Notes: a model not told the origin generated them from the sequence alone. A stretch of 23,855 bases of DNA from JBBSMX01 sp038232935 (GCA_038232935.1 JBBSMX010000056.1:1-23855); one strand, 5' to 3'. Positions 1 through 8,018 are shown, numbered from the stretch's first letter. Program-made: numbers and translations.

Positions 1-61
1 CGTCGTCTCGTAAGGCGGCATCGAGGATGCGTTGTCGGAAGTCGAGGGAGAAGGCGGCCAT
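1..61 (-). CDS. IS630-family transposase, N-terminal fragment (runs off left edge)
   Basis: Reading leftward from the ATG at 59-61, the sequence encodes MAAFSLDFRQRILDAALRDD before the window ends. The SLDxRxRIxDA pattern is the typical opening of the helix-turn-helix DNA-binding region of IS630-type transposases, which move by cut and paste into TA targets. Only 20 codons are visible, so integrity, the DDE catalytic domain and the far inverted repeat cannot be judged. It diverges from the permease gene at 178. The 116 bases between them should hold the right end of the insertion sequence, but I could not identify a terminal repeat with only one end in view. Family call is from the N-terminal motif alone. 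Confidence 0.6.
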   Translation of the reverse strand, partial: MAAFSLDFRQRILDAALRDD

Positions 62-177
62 AGCGAGTAGAGGAAGGAGTCGCCCCAAGATTACAACCAA
101 TCGTCTCTCACACTAGCGGGTGCTGATGCGGAAGGCGGGCGGTGCTACCTTCCGTGCCCCCCAGCCGACCGCTCTGC

Positions 178-1434
178 ATGGCCGCTCGTTCCTCCGCTTC
201 GTTTCAGCGCTTCGTCGCGCTTCGCTATCTGCGCGGGGCGCAGGGGCGGGACGAGGGGCGGCGCTTCCTCCGCTTCGTCACGTACGCCGCCGTCGGGGGT
301 GTGGCCGTCGGAGTGGCGGCGCTGCTGCTCTCGCTGATGATCGTGCGCGGGTTCAGCCGGGAGATTCAGGAGAAGATCGTTGGCTTCGGCGCGCACGTGC
401 AGGTGGAGAGCTACGTCGACGAGCCGCTCGCACGGGCCGATACGCTCGCGGCCAGCCTCGCCCGGCTGCCCGGCGTCGAGCGTGTCACGCCGGTCGTGGA
501 CGAGTTCGCCTTGCTGCGTTCCAAAGCGGGGATCGACGGAGCGGTCGTGACGGGGACCGTCGAGGGGAATCAGGCGTTCCTCGCCGAGCACCTTCGGGCG
601 GGCACGTTTTCGTTTGCGCCGGACTCGGCCGGTCGTCCGGGCCTCGTGATCGGGAAGCAGCTCGCGGACCTGCTCGCCGTCGAGGTCGGCAGCCAGCTCA
701 CGGCGTTCTCGATGCGGGAGTACGGCGGCGGCGTCACCGTCGCCCGGCCGCGCGTCCGCGCCTTCCGCGTCGCCGGGATCTACGAGACCGGCCTCGCCGA
801 CTTCGACGAGGTCTTCGCCTACACCGACCTCGACGTCGCCCGCGCGCTCTTCGGCTACGAGCCCGATCAGGTCACCCGCTTCGACCTCCAACTCGACGAC
901 ATCGACCGGGCCGGCGCGACGGCCAACACGATCACCGAGACGTTCGGCGTTCCGATCCTCGCCCGGTCCATCTTCAACGTCCAGCAGAACCTGTTCGCGT
1001 GGGTGAACCTCCAGCAGAGCATCGTCCCGCTCGTGATCGGGGTGATCGTGCTCGTGGCCGCGTTCAACATCATCGGCACGCTGCTGATGGTGATCCTCGA
1101 AAAGACGCGCGAGATCGGGATCATCCTCTCGATGGGGTGCCCGGCGGACGGCGTGAAGCGGCTCTTCGTGTGGCTCGGCTTCCTGATCGGGGTCGTCGGG
1201 ACGGGGCTCGGGATGGGGCTCGCACTCGTCCTCGCGCTCCTCCAACTCCAGTTCGGGCTGATCCCGCTGCCGCAGGAGGCGTACTACATCGACACCGCCC
1301 CCGTAGAACTCAGCGCGGTCGACTTCGTACTGGTAGCCGTCGTATCGCTCGCGCTCTGCACGCTGTCGGCGTACCTGCCGGCCCGCGTCGCCTCCCGGAC
1401 CGACCCCGTGCGGTCGATCCGTTTCGCGCAGTGA
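178..1434 (+). CDS. LolC/LolE-type ABC transporter permease (FtsX/MacB fold)
   Basis: Inner-membrane permease subunit of a lipoprotein-releasing or MacB-like ABC exporter, about 418 residues, near the usual LolC/E length. An N-terminal helix (about 34-57, GGVAVGVAALLLSLMIVRGF) is followed by KIVGFGAHVQV, matching the LolC/E start. A periplasmic domain of about 220 residues and three helices near the end (about 279-305, 325-352, 380-402) complete the four-helix FtsX layout. The conserved EKTREIGIILSMG coupling segment is present before the third helix. I chose the ATG at 178, since the preceding in-frame ATG at 142 adds 12 unconserved residues. No LolD-type ATPase is visible, so the partner must be encoded elsewhere. 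Whether it exports lipoproteins or another substrate cannot be told from sequence. Confidence 0.88.
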   Translation: MAARSSASFQRFVALRYLRGAQGRDEGRRFLRFVTYAAVGGVAVGVAALLLSLMIVRGFSREIQEKIVGFGAHVQVESYVDEPLARADTLAASLARLPGVERVTPVVDEFALLRSKAGIDGAVVTGTVEGNQAFLAEHLRAGTFSFAPDSAGRPGLVIGKQLADLLAVEVGSQLTAFSMREYGGGVTVARPRVRAFRVAGIYETGLADFDEVFAYTDLDVARALFGYEPDQVTRFDLQLDDIDRAGATANTITETFGVPILARSIFNVQQNLFAWVNLQQSIVPLVIGVIVLVAAFNIIGTLLMVILEKTREIGIILSMGCPADGVKRLFVWLGFLIGVVGTGLGMGLALVLALLQLQFGLIPLPQEAYYIDTAPVELSAVDFVLVAVVSLALCTLSAYLPARVASRTDPVRSIRFAQ

Positions 1435-1469
1435 CTCCCTTCTCTCTCATCTATCCTCTCCCGTCCGTC

Positions 1470-1949
1470 ATGGCCGTTCAAACCGGGCAGCAAGCCCCTG
1501 ACTTCACGCTCTACTCCGATCAGAAAGAAGCGTACACGCTCTCCGAGCAGCGCGATGGACAGCACACCGTGCTGCTGTTCTTCCCCGGCGCGTTCACGGG
1601 CGGCTGCACCGCCGAGATGTGCACCGTCAACGACAGCCTCGCCCGCTACCAGGCGCTCGACGCACAGGTGCTCGGCATCTCCGCCGATGCGCCTGCCGTG
1701 CTGAGCGAGTTCAAGAAGCAAAACGGGCTGGACTTCACCCTACTCAGCGACCACCACGGAGAGGCCAGCGGCAAGTACGGCGCGCAGTTCAGCACGCAGG
1801 AGCACAACCTCGGGTACGACCGGATCGCCAAACGGGCCGCGTTCGTGATCGACGCTGACGGGAACGTTCAGTATGCCGAGGTGCTGGAGAACCCCGGCAA
1901 GCAGCCGGATTTCGAGGCGATCCAGCGGACACTCCGAGACCTCCAGTAG
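1470..1949 (+). CDS. Peroxiredoxin, PrxQ/BCP-like, atypical 2-Cys arrangement
   Basis: Thiol peroxidase of 159 residues that would reduce hydrogen peroxide and organic hydroperoxides in the cytoplasm. The active-site stretch PGAFTGGCTAEMC places the peroxidatic cysteine at 46 in the PxxxTxxC motif, with a second cysteine at 51. Cys separated by four residues is the layout of PrxQ enzymes, which form an intramolecular disulfide and are reduced by thioredoxin. The ATG at 1470 gives the conserved QAPDFTL opening after nine residues. It begins 35 bases after the permease stop and is followed after two bases by moaD, so the four genes probably form one transcript. AhpE-like one-Cys enzymes are the main alternative class. 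Confidence 0.9.
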   Translation: MAVQTGQQAPDFTLYSDQKEAYTLSEQRDGQHTVLLFFPGAFTGGCTAEMCTVNDSLARYQALDAQVLGISADAPAVLSEFKKQNGLDFTLLSDHHGEASGKYGAQFSTQEHNLGYDRIAKRAAFVIDADGNVQYAEVLENPGKQPDFEAIQRTLRDLQ

Positions 1950-1951
1950 CG

Positions 1952-2230
1952 ATGGCGACCGGCGAGTCAAGCGTCTCCGATCTGATCGAGGTACGGGTGC
2001 TGCTCTTCAGTGTGCTCCGCGAGTGCGTCGGCGCGGGCGAGGTGGCCCTCACGCTGCCGTCGTCGGCCACGGGCAGCGACCTCGTGGACCGGCTCGTCGA
2101 GCGGTACCCCAGTCTCGACCCGTATCGCTCGGTCGTCCGCCTCGCCGTCAACCGCACGTATGCCTCGCTCGATACGTCGTTGCACGATGGGGACGAGATC
2201 GCCCTCATCACCCCCGTGAGCGGTGGCTGA
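1952..2230 (+). CDS. moaD: MoaD, molybdopterin synthase small subunit (sulfur carrier)
   Basis: Ubiquitin-fold sulfur carrier of 92 residues, ending in the required Gly-Gly (TPVSGG). MoeB adenylates this end and it then carries a thiocarboxylate that MoaE uses to convert precursor Z (cPMP) to molybdopterin. The core VRVLLFSVLRE, the LxxRYPSL segment and the DGDEIALITPVSGG end match the family. The ATG lies two bases after the peroxiredoxin stop, and the stop overlaps the moaE start region, consistent with translational coupling. About ten residues precede the first strand, so a slightly later start is possible. The adenylating partner in this window is probably the MoeB-rhodanese protein at 14143. 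Confidence 0.9.
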   Translation: MATGESSVSDLIEVRVLLFSVLRECVGAGEVALTLPSSATGSDLVDRLVERYPSLDPYRSVVRLAVNRTYASLDTSLHDGDEIALITPVSGG

Positions 2231-2705
2231 ACCGACCGATGTCATGATCGAGCGCCGCGACGAGCGGCGGTGGTGCGCGCTCAGCGCGGTCCCGCTTCCG
2301 GTGGGGGAGGCCTCGGCTTTCCTCTTCACGCCGGCAGCGGGTGGCGTCAGCCTGTTCATCGGGACGACGCGTCGGTGGACCGAGGAGCAGGACCCCGACA
2401 GGAGTCCGAAGGAAACGGAGCGGCTGCGCTATGAGGCGTACGAGCCGATGGCGCTCGACGAACTCGTCCGGCTCGCCGACGAAGCGGCGGGGCGGTGGCC
2501 GCTGGAGCGGTGCTGCCTGCTGCACCGGCTCGGCGAAGTCCCCGTGGCTGAGGCGAGCGTGATCGTGGGGGTGGCGACGGCGCACCGGGCCGAGGCGTTC
2601 GCCGCGTGCCGCTGGCTGATCGATACCTTAAAAGAGCGCGTGCCGATCTGGAAACGCGAGGCGTTCGCCGACGGAACCGAGGCGTGGGTGCGGCCGGGCG
2701 GATGA
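2223..2705 (+). CDS. moaE: MoaE, molybdopterin synthase large subunit
   Basis: Catalytic subunit of molybdopterin synthase, which transfers two sulfurs from MoaD thiocarboxylate to cPMP. With the GTG start at 2223 it has 160 residues, typical of the family. Seen in order: FIGTTRRW (about 46-52), the YEAYEPMA strand (70-77), the HRLGEV segment (101-106), ATAHRAEAF (119-126), and the lysines of LKERVPIWKREAF (K137 and K144) that correspond to the catalytic lysines. The GTG start overlaps moaD by eight bases. An ATG at 2244 is the alternative and would leave a 13-base gap without losing any conserved part. Other steps of the cofactor pathway (moaA, moaC, mogA, moeA) are not in the window. Confidence 0.92.
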   Translation: MAEPTDVMIERRDERRWCALSAVPLPVGEASAFLFTPAAGGVSLFIGTTRRWTEEQDPDRSPKETERLRYEAYEPMALDELVRLADEAAGRWPLERCCLLHRLGEVPVAEASVIVGVATAHRAEAFAACRWLIDTLKERVPIWKREAFADGTEAWVRPGG

Positions 2706-2801
2706 GGAGCTTTTGGCTGTCGGCTGGTAGCTTCCATCGACCCCGAGGTGCCCCTAGCTTGTCTCACCGGCAGCAGACAAAATAATTAATCCGTTATTGC
2801 A
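2706..2801 (+). promoter_or_regulatory. Leader region of pta, ending in the dispersed 11-mer
   Basis: This 96-base gap between moaE and pta is the likeliest place for a new transcription start. It ends in the AT-rich AATAATTAAT (2781-2790) followed directly by the dispersed motif and the ATG. A TAGCTTGT string at 2755-2762 resembles the Bacteroidota -7 element TAnnTTTG, but I see no convincing -33 partner, so the promoter position is only a guess. No Shine-Dalgarno sequence is present. Confidence 0.3.
2791..2801 (+). repeat. Dispersed 11-mer CCGTTATTGCA, copy 1 (abuts pta start)
   Basis: Exact copy on the + strand, followed immediately by the pta ATG at 2802, so the shared string runs CCGTTATTGCAATGA (2791-2805). 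It is preceded by AATAATTAAT. The same string with the same zero spacing to ATG occurs at 5643 and, on the other strand, at 22104. Confidence 0.85.
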
Positions 2802-3782
2802 ATGATCGACCTCTTTTCCCGTGCCCAGCGACTCAGCAAACGCATCGTGCTCCCGGAGGGCGAGGACCCACGCACCGTGCAGGCCGCCCACACGATCGTG
2901 GAGCAGGGCATCGCACGGCCCGTGCTCCTCGGCAACGAGGCGCGAATCCGAGCGGCGGCGACCGACCTCGGCGTGACGCTCCCGCACACCGTTCCAGTCA
3001 TCGACCCGGCCCGAGCCGAGCGGGCGACGGCGTACGCGCAGGAGCTGTTCCAGCTTCGCAAGCACAAAGGGATGACGTACGAGCAGGCGCGTGAGGCGGT
3101 GAAAGACGTGCTCTACTTCGGCGATCTCATGGTGCGGCGGGGCGAGGCTGACGGCTGCGTCGCCGGGGCTGCGCACCCGACGCCCGACGTGCTCCGCGCC
3201 GCGATCCACTGCATCGGCGTCGACGAAGGCTCCGCGCTCGTGTCGAGCTTTTTTCTGATGGTCCTGCCCGACGGGAGGCCCGTCACCTTCGCCGATTGCG
3301 GCGTGGTGCCGACACCCGACGTGGACCAGCTCGCCTCCATCGGGATCGACGCGGCGCGCTCGCACCGGCTGCTGACGGGCGAGGAGCCGCGCGTGGCGTT
3401 CCTGTCGTTCTCCACGAAAGGGAGCGCCGCCGACGAGGCCGTCACGCACGTGCAGCGCGCCGTCGAAATAGCCAAAGCCCGCCGGCCCGACCTCTCCATC
3501 GACGGCGAGCTACAGTTCGACGCGGCGTTCGTGCCGTCGGTGGGTGAGCGGAAAGCGCCGGGCTCCGACGTGGCCGGGCGGGCAAACGTGTTCGTCTTCC
3601 CGAACCTCGACGCGGGCAACATCGGCTACAAGATCGCGCAGCGGATCGGCGGTGCCGAAGCGTTCGGGCCTATTTTGCAGGGGTTGAACAAGCCGGCCAA
3701 CGACCTCTCCCGTGGAGCCGACGCGGAGGACATCGTGAACGTCGTCGCCATCACCGCGATTCTGGCCGGGCAGGAGGACTAG
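2802..3782 (+). CDS. pta: Phosphate acetyltransferase, short single-domain form
   Basis: Interconverts acetyl-CoA plus phosphate with acetyl phosphate plus CoA in the cytoplasm. At 326 residues it is the short form, without the N-terminal BioD-like domain. Family signatures seen: IVLPEGEDPRTVQAA at the start (about 15-29), ADGCVAGAAHPTPDVLRAA, PVTFADCGV, DGELQFDAAFVPSVGERKAPGS, and NVFVFPNLDAGNIGYKIAQR near the end. A related phosphate butyryltransferase is less likely because the whole Pta pattern is present. No acetate kinase follows; the next gene is an MscS channel two bases downstream, so Ack must be elsewhere or absent. The start codon is fused to the dispersed 11-mer. Confidence 0.94.
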   Translation: MIDLFSRAQRLSKRIVLPEGEDPRTVQAAHTIVEQGIARPVLLGNEARIRAAATDLGVTLPHTVPVIDPARAERATAYAQELFQLRKHKGMTYEQAREAVKDVLYFGDLMVRRGEADGCVAGAAHPTPDVLRAAIHCIGVDEGSALVSSFFLMVLPDGRPVTFADCGVVPTPDVDQLASIGIDAARSHRLLTGEEPRVAFLSFSTKGSAADEAVTHVQRAVEIAKARRPDLSIDGELQFDAAFVPSVGERKAPGSDVAGRANVFVFPNLDAGNIGYKIAQRIGGAEAFGPILQGLNKPANDLSRGADAEDIVNVVAITAILAGQED

Positions 3783-3784
3783 CG

Positions 3785-5128
3785 ATGTCCACGAACCGCA
3801 CGAGGCGAGCCATGACGCAGCGGACAACCCGCCGGAGGATGCGTTCGGCCGTGAGCGGGCGGGCGCGGCGGGTCCGCAGCGCGGGCTCGGCGAAGGCCGG
3901 CGCGGAGCGGAGTCTGAAGGGCTTCCGGCAGGCGACCGTGCTCGCCGTAGCGATCACGAGCCTGCTCGTCCTGTTCGTACCGGAAACCGGTGAGGGCGCA
4001 TCGCAGATTCCCGACACGGCCGCCGTAGAACTGCCCATCGCTGACAGCACAGCGGTGCTCGCCGGAGCGGATTCGTCCGCGGACTCGTCCGAAGTACTCG
4101 TCCCCGCCGCCGTGCCGGAGTTACGCGCCGATTCGCTCGCGCGCGAAACGACGACACGGGCGCGGCAGGCCTTCGCGGACATCTGGTACACCCTCGTCCG
4201 GAGCCTGCCCAAGCTGATCGTCGCCTTCCTCATCCTGTTCCTCGCGTGGGGGATCGTGCGCGTCGTCCGCCCGCTCGTCCGCCGCGTGCTCGGACGCTGG
4301 GCGAAGGCGGCAGCCGTTACCGCGCTGTTCGGGATCGCCGTGTGGCTGATCGCCGTGAGCATCGCCGTGGGGGTGATCGCAGGCGATTTCCGCGCGCTCC
4401 TCGGCTCGCTCGGGCTCGTCGGCCTCGCCCTGTCGTGGGCGCTCCAAACTCCCATCGAGAGCTTCACAGGCTGGCTCCTCAACTCGTTCCAGGGCTACTA
4501 CCGTGTAGGCGACCGGATCGCTGTCGGAGACGTGTTCGGCGATGTCTACCAGATCGACTTTCTGACGACGACGGTGTGGGAGTTTGGTGGCCCGGACCGC
4601 CCCCCGAGTTTCATCCAGGCTGAGCAGGCGACGGGCCGCCTCATCACGTTCCCCAACAACGAGGTGCTGACGGGCAGCATCGTGAACTACACGCGTGATT
4701 TCGACTTCGTGTGGGACGAGCTTTCGGTGTCCGTCGGCTCCGAGTCAGATATCCGGTACGCCGCCCGCGTTGCTGAAGGGGTCGCCCAGGCCCTGCTCCA
4801 CGATTACATGGCGGCCCCGGCTGAGCGCTACCGGGAGATCCTTCGTCGCGCCGGCCTGCCCGATACCGTAGCGACCGACCCGACGCTGTACTTCTCGATG
4901 ACCGATTGGGGCATCAACCTCACCGTGCGGTATCTCGTGGGCGCTCGCGAGCGCAGAAAGTGGAAGAGCGAGCTCGTCGCCCGGCTCACGGAAGAGTTCA
5001 GCCGGCCCGAGCACGCGGGTAAGATCCTCACCGTTTACCCACGGCAGCAGATCCAGCTTATCGAACCGGATGGCACGGCCACCCGCTGGTCAGTCCGCCC
5101 GATGGATGCTTCCGACGACCCCGCATGA
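3785..5128 (+). CDS. MscS-family mechanosensitive channel
   Basis: Small-conductance mechanosensitive channel of about 447 residues, which would release solutes on hypo-osmotic shock. After a very Arg-rich cytoplasmic start there is a hydrophobic segment (about 50-66), an acidic Ser/Asp-rich extracytoplasmic linker (about 70-125), then helices at about 141-160, 175-200 and the pore helix around 205-230 (SLGLVGLALSWALQ). YYRVGDRIAVGDVFGDV follows, the hallmark of the MscS beta domain, then FPNNEVLTGSIVNYTR. A later ATG at 3812 would shorten the basic tail. It starts two bases after pta and its stop overlaps the macro-domain ATG by four bases (ATGA), so the genes are translationally coupled. 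The extra N-terminal helix and linker are longer than in E. coli MscS. Confidence 0.9.
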   Translation: MSTNRTRRAMTQRTTRRRMRSAVSGRARRVRSAGSAKAGAERSLKGFRQATVLAVAITSLLVLFVPETGEGASQIPDTAAVELPIADSTAVLAGADSSADSSEVLVPAAVPELRADSLARETTTRARQAFADIWYTLVRSLPKLIVAFLILFLAWGIVRVVRPLVRRVLGRWAKAAAVTALFGIAVWLIAVSIAVGVIAGDFRALLGSLGLVGLALSWALQTPIESFTGWLLNSFQGYYRVGDRIAVGDVFGDVYQIDFLTTTVWEFGGPDRPPSFIQAEQATGRLITFPNNEVLTGSIVNYTRDFDFVWDELSVSVGSESDIRYAARVAEGVAQALLHDYMAAPAERYREILRRAGLPDTVATDPTLYFSMTDWGINLTVRYLVGARERRKWKSELVARLTEEFSRPEHAGKILTVYPRQQIQLIEPDGTATRWSVRPMDASDDPA

Positions 5129-5661
5129 GCGCACTCGAAGCCGTTCGAGGCGACATCACCACGCTCTCCGTCGACGCGATCGTGAACGCGGCGAACGAGA
5201 CCTTGCTCGGCGGGGGAGGGGTGGACGGGGCGATCCACCGCAAGGCCGGCCCCGACCTGCTCGCTGCCTGTCGCGCCATCCCCGAAGTGCGCCCCGGCGT
5301 GCGGTGCCCGACCGGGGAGGCCCGCATCACGCCGGGCTTCCGACTGCCTGCCGACTACGTGATCCACACGGTCGGCCCGGTGTGGCGCGGCGGCGGGAAC
5401 GGGGAGGCGGCGCTGCTAGCGTCGTGCTACCGCGAGAGCGTGCGGCTGGCCGAAGAGAACGGCGTGGCCTCCATCGCTTTTCCGGCGATCTCTTGTGGGA
5501 TCTATGGATACCCCGTGGCAGAAGCAGCCACGATCGCTGTGCGTGAGGTGACGCTGTTCGTGGAAGCGAGCGAGGTCGTCGAGCGCGCGCTGCTGGTGTG
5601 TTTCGGCGACGAGGTCGCGCGCGCGGTCCAGGATGCGGTGGGCCGTTATTGCAATGAATAA
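5125..5661 (+). CDS. Macro-domain protein, O-acetyl-ADP-ribose deacetylase type (YmdB-like)
   Basis: Single macro domain of 178 residues, predicted to hydrolyse O-acetyl-ADP-ribose or remove ADP-ribose from proteins. Seen: GDIT at 9-12, DAIVNAANE at 17-25, the phosphate loop LGGGGVDGAIHRKAG (28-42) with the Asp and Asn positions used by MacroD-type enzymes, and the second loop FPAISCGIYGYP (118-129). The start overlaps the MscS stop by four bases. The last codons (RYCNE) are formed by the dispersed 11-mer, and the stop lies eight bases inside the next gene. A role linked to the NAD-consuming RES toxin at 7093 is possible, but nothing in the sequence shows it. Confidence 0.92.
   Translation: MSALEAVRGDITTLSVDAIVNAANETLLGGGGVDGAIHRKAGPDLLAACRAIPEVRPGVRCPTGEARITPGFRLPADYVIHTVGPVWRGGGNGEAALLASCYRESVRLAEENGVASIAFPAISCGIYGYPVAEAATIAVREVTLFVEASEVVERALLVCFGDEVARAVQDAVGRYCNE
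5643..5653 (+). repeat. Dispersed 11-mer CCGTTATTGCA, copy 2 (abuts the GT-C gene start)
   Basis: Exact + strand copy, followed directly by ATG at 5654. It lies inside the last codons of the macro-domain gene. The extended 15-base string CCGTTATTGCAATGA is identical to the copy at pta. Confidence 0.85.
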
Positions 5662-7144
5662 CCTCCACCCTTACACGCCGCATCAGAGCAATACACTGCC
5701 AGTTTTCGTCGGTCTGTTCGTCGCCACGGTTCTGACACGGCTGCCGTTCTTGCACGCTTCCAGCGTGGGAGCCGACCCGGACGCGTGGCGCGTCGCCCTC
5801 GCCGCCCGGCATCTCACGACGACCGGGGACTACGTCGCCTCGCGGTTTCCGAGCTATCCCGTACACGAGATCGGGAGCGCGCTCGGTTGGCTTGGAGGGT
5901 GGGGTGGGATGAACGGACTGACGGTGGTGTTCTCCGGAGTGGCTGCGGGTTTTTTCGGGCTCGTGTTACGGCGGCTGGGGGTGCGAGCCTACAGCCTCGG
6001 CGCGCTTGCCCTTGCTTTTACGCCGGTGGTCTACGTCAACAGTGTAGTGACGATGGACTACGTGTGGAGCCTGGCGTTCATGCTGGGGGGATTCTATTAC
6101 GCACTATGCAACCGGCCTCGGCTGGCCGGCGGGTGGATGGGGCTCGCCATCGGTGCTCGACTAACAGCCGCAGCGATGGTCCTCCCGCTCGGCTGGCTCC
6201 TCTGGACGCATGAAACGAAGCAGGATGGCGCAGGAGGACGGGGTAATCAGCACGGGCTCGCCGTCTTCGCTGCCTTTGCGCTCGCAGTCGCAGCCGCGTG
6301 GTATCTCGCGCCGTTGTTCGCTTACGGTCCGGGTTTCCTCCGCTTTTACGACGGAGCGTTGCCCCTCCACATTGCGCTGCACCGAGCCACCCTCGACGTG
6401 TGGGGCGAAATCGGGTTCGTCGCTGTCGTCGCGGCGGTCGGTTGGGTGATCGTTCGCCGTCGTCCCTTGCCTGGTGGGATGAGGCGCGTCGAACAGGCGC
6501 TGCTCGGCGGCGTCGCGCTGTATCTCCTCGCGTATGTCCGCCTGCCGCTGGAATCGGGTTACCTCATGCCCGTCGTCCCGCTCGTGCTGGCGTGGCTTGG
6601 CCTGCGGTTGCCGCACCGGGGATTCGTCGCGCTGTGCCTCGCGCTGCTCGTCTCGCCGTTCTTCCTCGACCTCGAAGCTGACACCTCGCTGCCACGCGAT
6701 GCGATGGAGCCTGCGCTTCCGGTCGACATTGGTTCCACCCGGATGCGGCTGCTCTTGCTCGGCCCGCTCTTCACCGAACGGGTTCGTATCGCGAGCGAAA
6801 CGGATACGCTCCGCGCTCTCGCCGCTGCCGTCCGCGACCTACCGCGCCCGGCGGTCCTACTGGCAGACGGGCTGTGGGCAAAGCTCGACGTCACGCTCGA
6901 TGAGGCGGGAGACGGGCTAGTCATCGTGCCTTCGCTGGACCGACTTTGGGACGAGCGTGCGGACGATCCGCTTTCCCGGCTCTGGCCTCCCACCGACAGC
7001 ACGCGGCGGTGGCCGCTCTATGTGCTGCCGGGCGTCGAAGCGCCTCGGTCGGACGACCCCCGTTTGCACGGCCGGCGACCGCATCGGGTCGTTTACGCCA
7101 CCGCGCCGAGCAAGCGCCCGTCCACATCGAGCGCTTCCGGCTGA
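5654..7144 (+). CDS. Multi-pass membrane protein, GT-C glycosyltransferase-like
   Basis: Predicted integral membrane protein of 496 residues with about ten hydrophobic segments up to residue 340 and a soluble C-terminal tail of about 130 residues. The first loop holds SVGADPDAWR (about 38-46) after an initial helix, the position where GT-C enzymes (dolichol/polyprenyl-phosphate sugar-dependent) carry their catalytic acidic pair. That placement, the helix layout and FLRFYDGALPLH support a GT-C fold, but I cannot name a substrate. I chose the ATG at 5654 because it follows the dispersed motif exactly as in pta and guaB. An upstream in-frame ATG at 5633 would add seven residues. The end overlaps the RES toxin gene by 52 bases, tail to tail. 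Confidence 0.6.
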   Translation: MNNLHPYTPHQSNTLPVFVGLFVATVLTRLPFLHASSVGADPDAWRVALAARHLTTTGDYVASRFPSYPVHEIGSALGWLGGWGGMNGLTVVFSGVAAGFFGLVLRRLGVRAYSLGALALAFTPVVYVNSVVTMDYVWSLAFMLGGFYYALCNRPRLAGGWMGLAIGARLTAAAMVLPLGWLLWTHETKQDGAGGRGNQHGLAVFAAFALAVAAAWYLAPLFAYGPGFLRFYDGALPLHIALHRATLDVWGEIGFVAVVAAVGWVIVRRRPLPGGMRRVEQALLGGVALYLLAYVRLPLESGYLMPVVPLVLAWLGLRLPHRGFVALCLALLVSPFFLDLEADTSLPRDAMEPALPVDIGSTRMRLLLLGPLFTERVRIASETDTLRALAAAVRDLPRPAVLLADGLWAKLDVTLDEAGDGLVIVPSLDRLWDERADDPLSRLWPPTDSTRRWPLYVLPGVEAPRSDDPRLHGRRPHRVVYATAPSKRPSTSSASG

Positions 7145-7590
7145 CCGATGACTAGCGCTGCGAAGTCGCCGTGGTGGGGGTTGAGGACGTAGTTCGGTTC
7201 CGCTGGGACGACGACACTCGGCACGCGGAGCACAGGGGAGCGCGCGCTGCGCGCCCACTCGTCGCCGAGGTCTTGGGTCGAGGACGGAGCCGGGTGTGCC
7301 CGCCAGTCCGCCGGCAGCGTGTCCTCGGCGAGCGTTTCCACGTGACGAAGCTCGAACGTGACCGGGATGAGCACGTACTGGCCGAGCAACCGGGTGGACT
7401 CGAGGTGGACGATGATTTCCAAGAGCGCGAGCGAACGGGAGCCGGCCGTGTACGCCACCGCGGTGCCTCGACTGTTCCAGCGTCCGCCGTAGCGCCGGGC
7501 TCCTTCACCGCTGAAGGCTCCGCTGCCGAGCGCTCCCTCGTCGGCGTAGCGTGACTGCGTGATGCGCCAGCCCGTAATGCGTTCCGGCAT
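7093..7590 (-). CDS. RES-domain toxin of a RES/Xre toxin-antitoxin pair
   Basis: RES-domain protein of 165 residues, the usual size. Characterised members are toxins that deplete NAD+ (glycohydrolase or phosphorylase chemistry) in the cytoplasm. Seen: RYGGRWNSRGTAVAYTA (about 33-49), SLALLEIIVHL (53-63) with the conserved Glu, and NYVLNPHHGDFAAL near the end, matching the NPxHPDF signature. It starts six bases after the Xre/ParS-type antitoxin gene stop, in the standard antitoxin-first order. All RES hallmark positions look intact, so I expect an active toxin. Its 3' end lies inside the convergent GT-C gene. Confidence 0.88.
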   Translation of the reverse strand: MPERITGWRITQSRYADEGALGSGAFSGEGARRYGGRWNSRGTAVAYTAGSRSLALLEIIVHLESTRLLGQYVLIPVTFELRHVETLAEDTLPADWRAHPAPSSTQDLGDEWARSARSPVLRVPSVVVPAEPNYVLNPHHGDFAALVIGQPEALDVDGRLLGAVA

Positions 7591-7596
7591 GCTGTC

Positions 7597-8001
7597 TTAC
7601 GCGAAAACGCCGTGCGCGAGCCGCCCGAGTAGGTCTTCCACCTCGCGCGCGCCGGGCTCGGTGTCGGCGTAATCGAGCGGGCTCTGTCCGCCGAGAGCCG
7701 CGTTGGATGCCTTCAGCCAGCGCCGGGCCTCGGCTTCCTCCATCAGCACGTCCGTGGCGATCTCGTAGAGCCGTGCGATCCGGAGGAGGCGTTCACTCGT
7801 ATCGGGGGCGAGCGGCTCGTCTCGCTTCTTGCGCCGAGCGAGGGTCCGCGTCGAAACGCCGGCGAGCCGCGCTAGCGCCTCCGAAGCGAGGTCGAGTTGT
7901 TCCCGGAGTTGCTCGAACGCACTCGGCGGGAGCCCATGTTTCAGCCGCTCGATGAGGTCGTCGGTGGAGCGGGCGTCGAGGCCGATAGAAGTCCCGTGCA
8001 T
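7597..8001 (-). CDS. Xre/ParS-type antitoxin (DUF2384) partner of RES toxin
   Basis: Protein of 134 residues with an N-terminal helix-turn-helix-like stretch (LASEALARLAGVSTRTLARRKKRDEPLAPDTSERLLR region, about 38-72) and a C-terminal segment with EEAEARRWLKASNAALGGQSPLDYADTEPGAREVEDLLGRL content, the typical toxin-binding MbcA/ParS/Xre half. It should neutralise the RES toxin by blocking its active site and repress its own operon as a DNA binder. It is encoded directly upstream of the toxin. The DNA ahead of its start holds a candidate operator pair at 8019-8050. Confidence 0.88.
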   Translation of the reverse strand: MHGTSIGLDARSTDDLIERLKHGLPPSAFEQLREQLDLASEALARLAGVSTRTLARRKKRDEPLAPDTSERLLRIARLYEIATDVLMEEAEARRWLKASNAALGGQSPLDYADTEPGAREVEDLLGRLAHGVFA

Positions 8002-8018
8002 GACATCTCTCGTTTGTG

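Noticed and set aside
146..153. TACCTTCC, similar to the Bacteroidota -7 element, before the permease
   Set aside because: No TTTG-like -33 element at suitable spacing, and the string is too short to be convincing in GC-rich DNA.
120..1949. 609-residue reading frame spanning the permease and peroxiredoxin genes
   Set aside because: Its first 450 residues are Arg-rich out-of-frame translation of the permease; only the final 159 residues (from 1470) are a real protein.
2791..2801. Dispersed word as a DnaA box or parS site
   Set aside because: It lacks the CACA end of TTATNCACA and has no resemblance to the parS palindrome TGTTTCACGTGAAACA.
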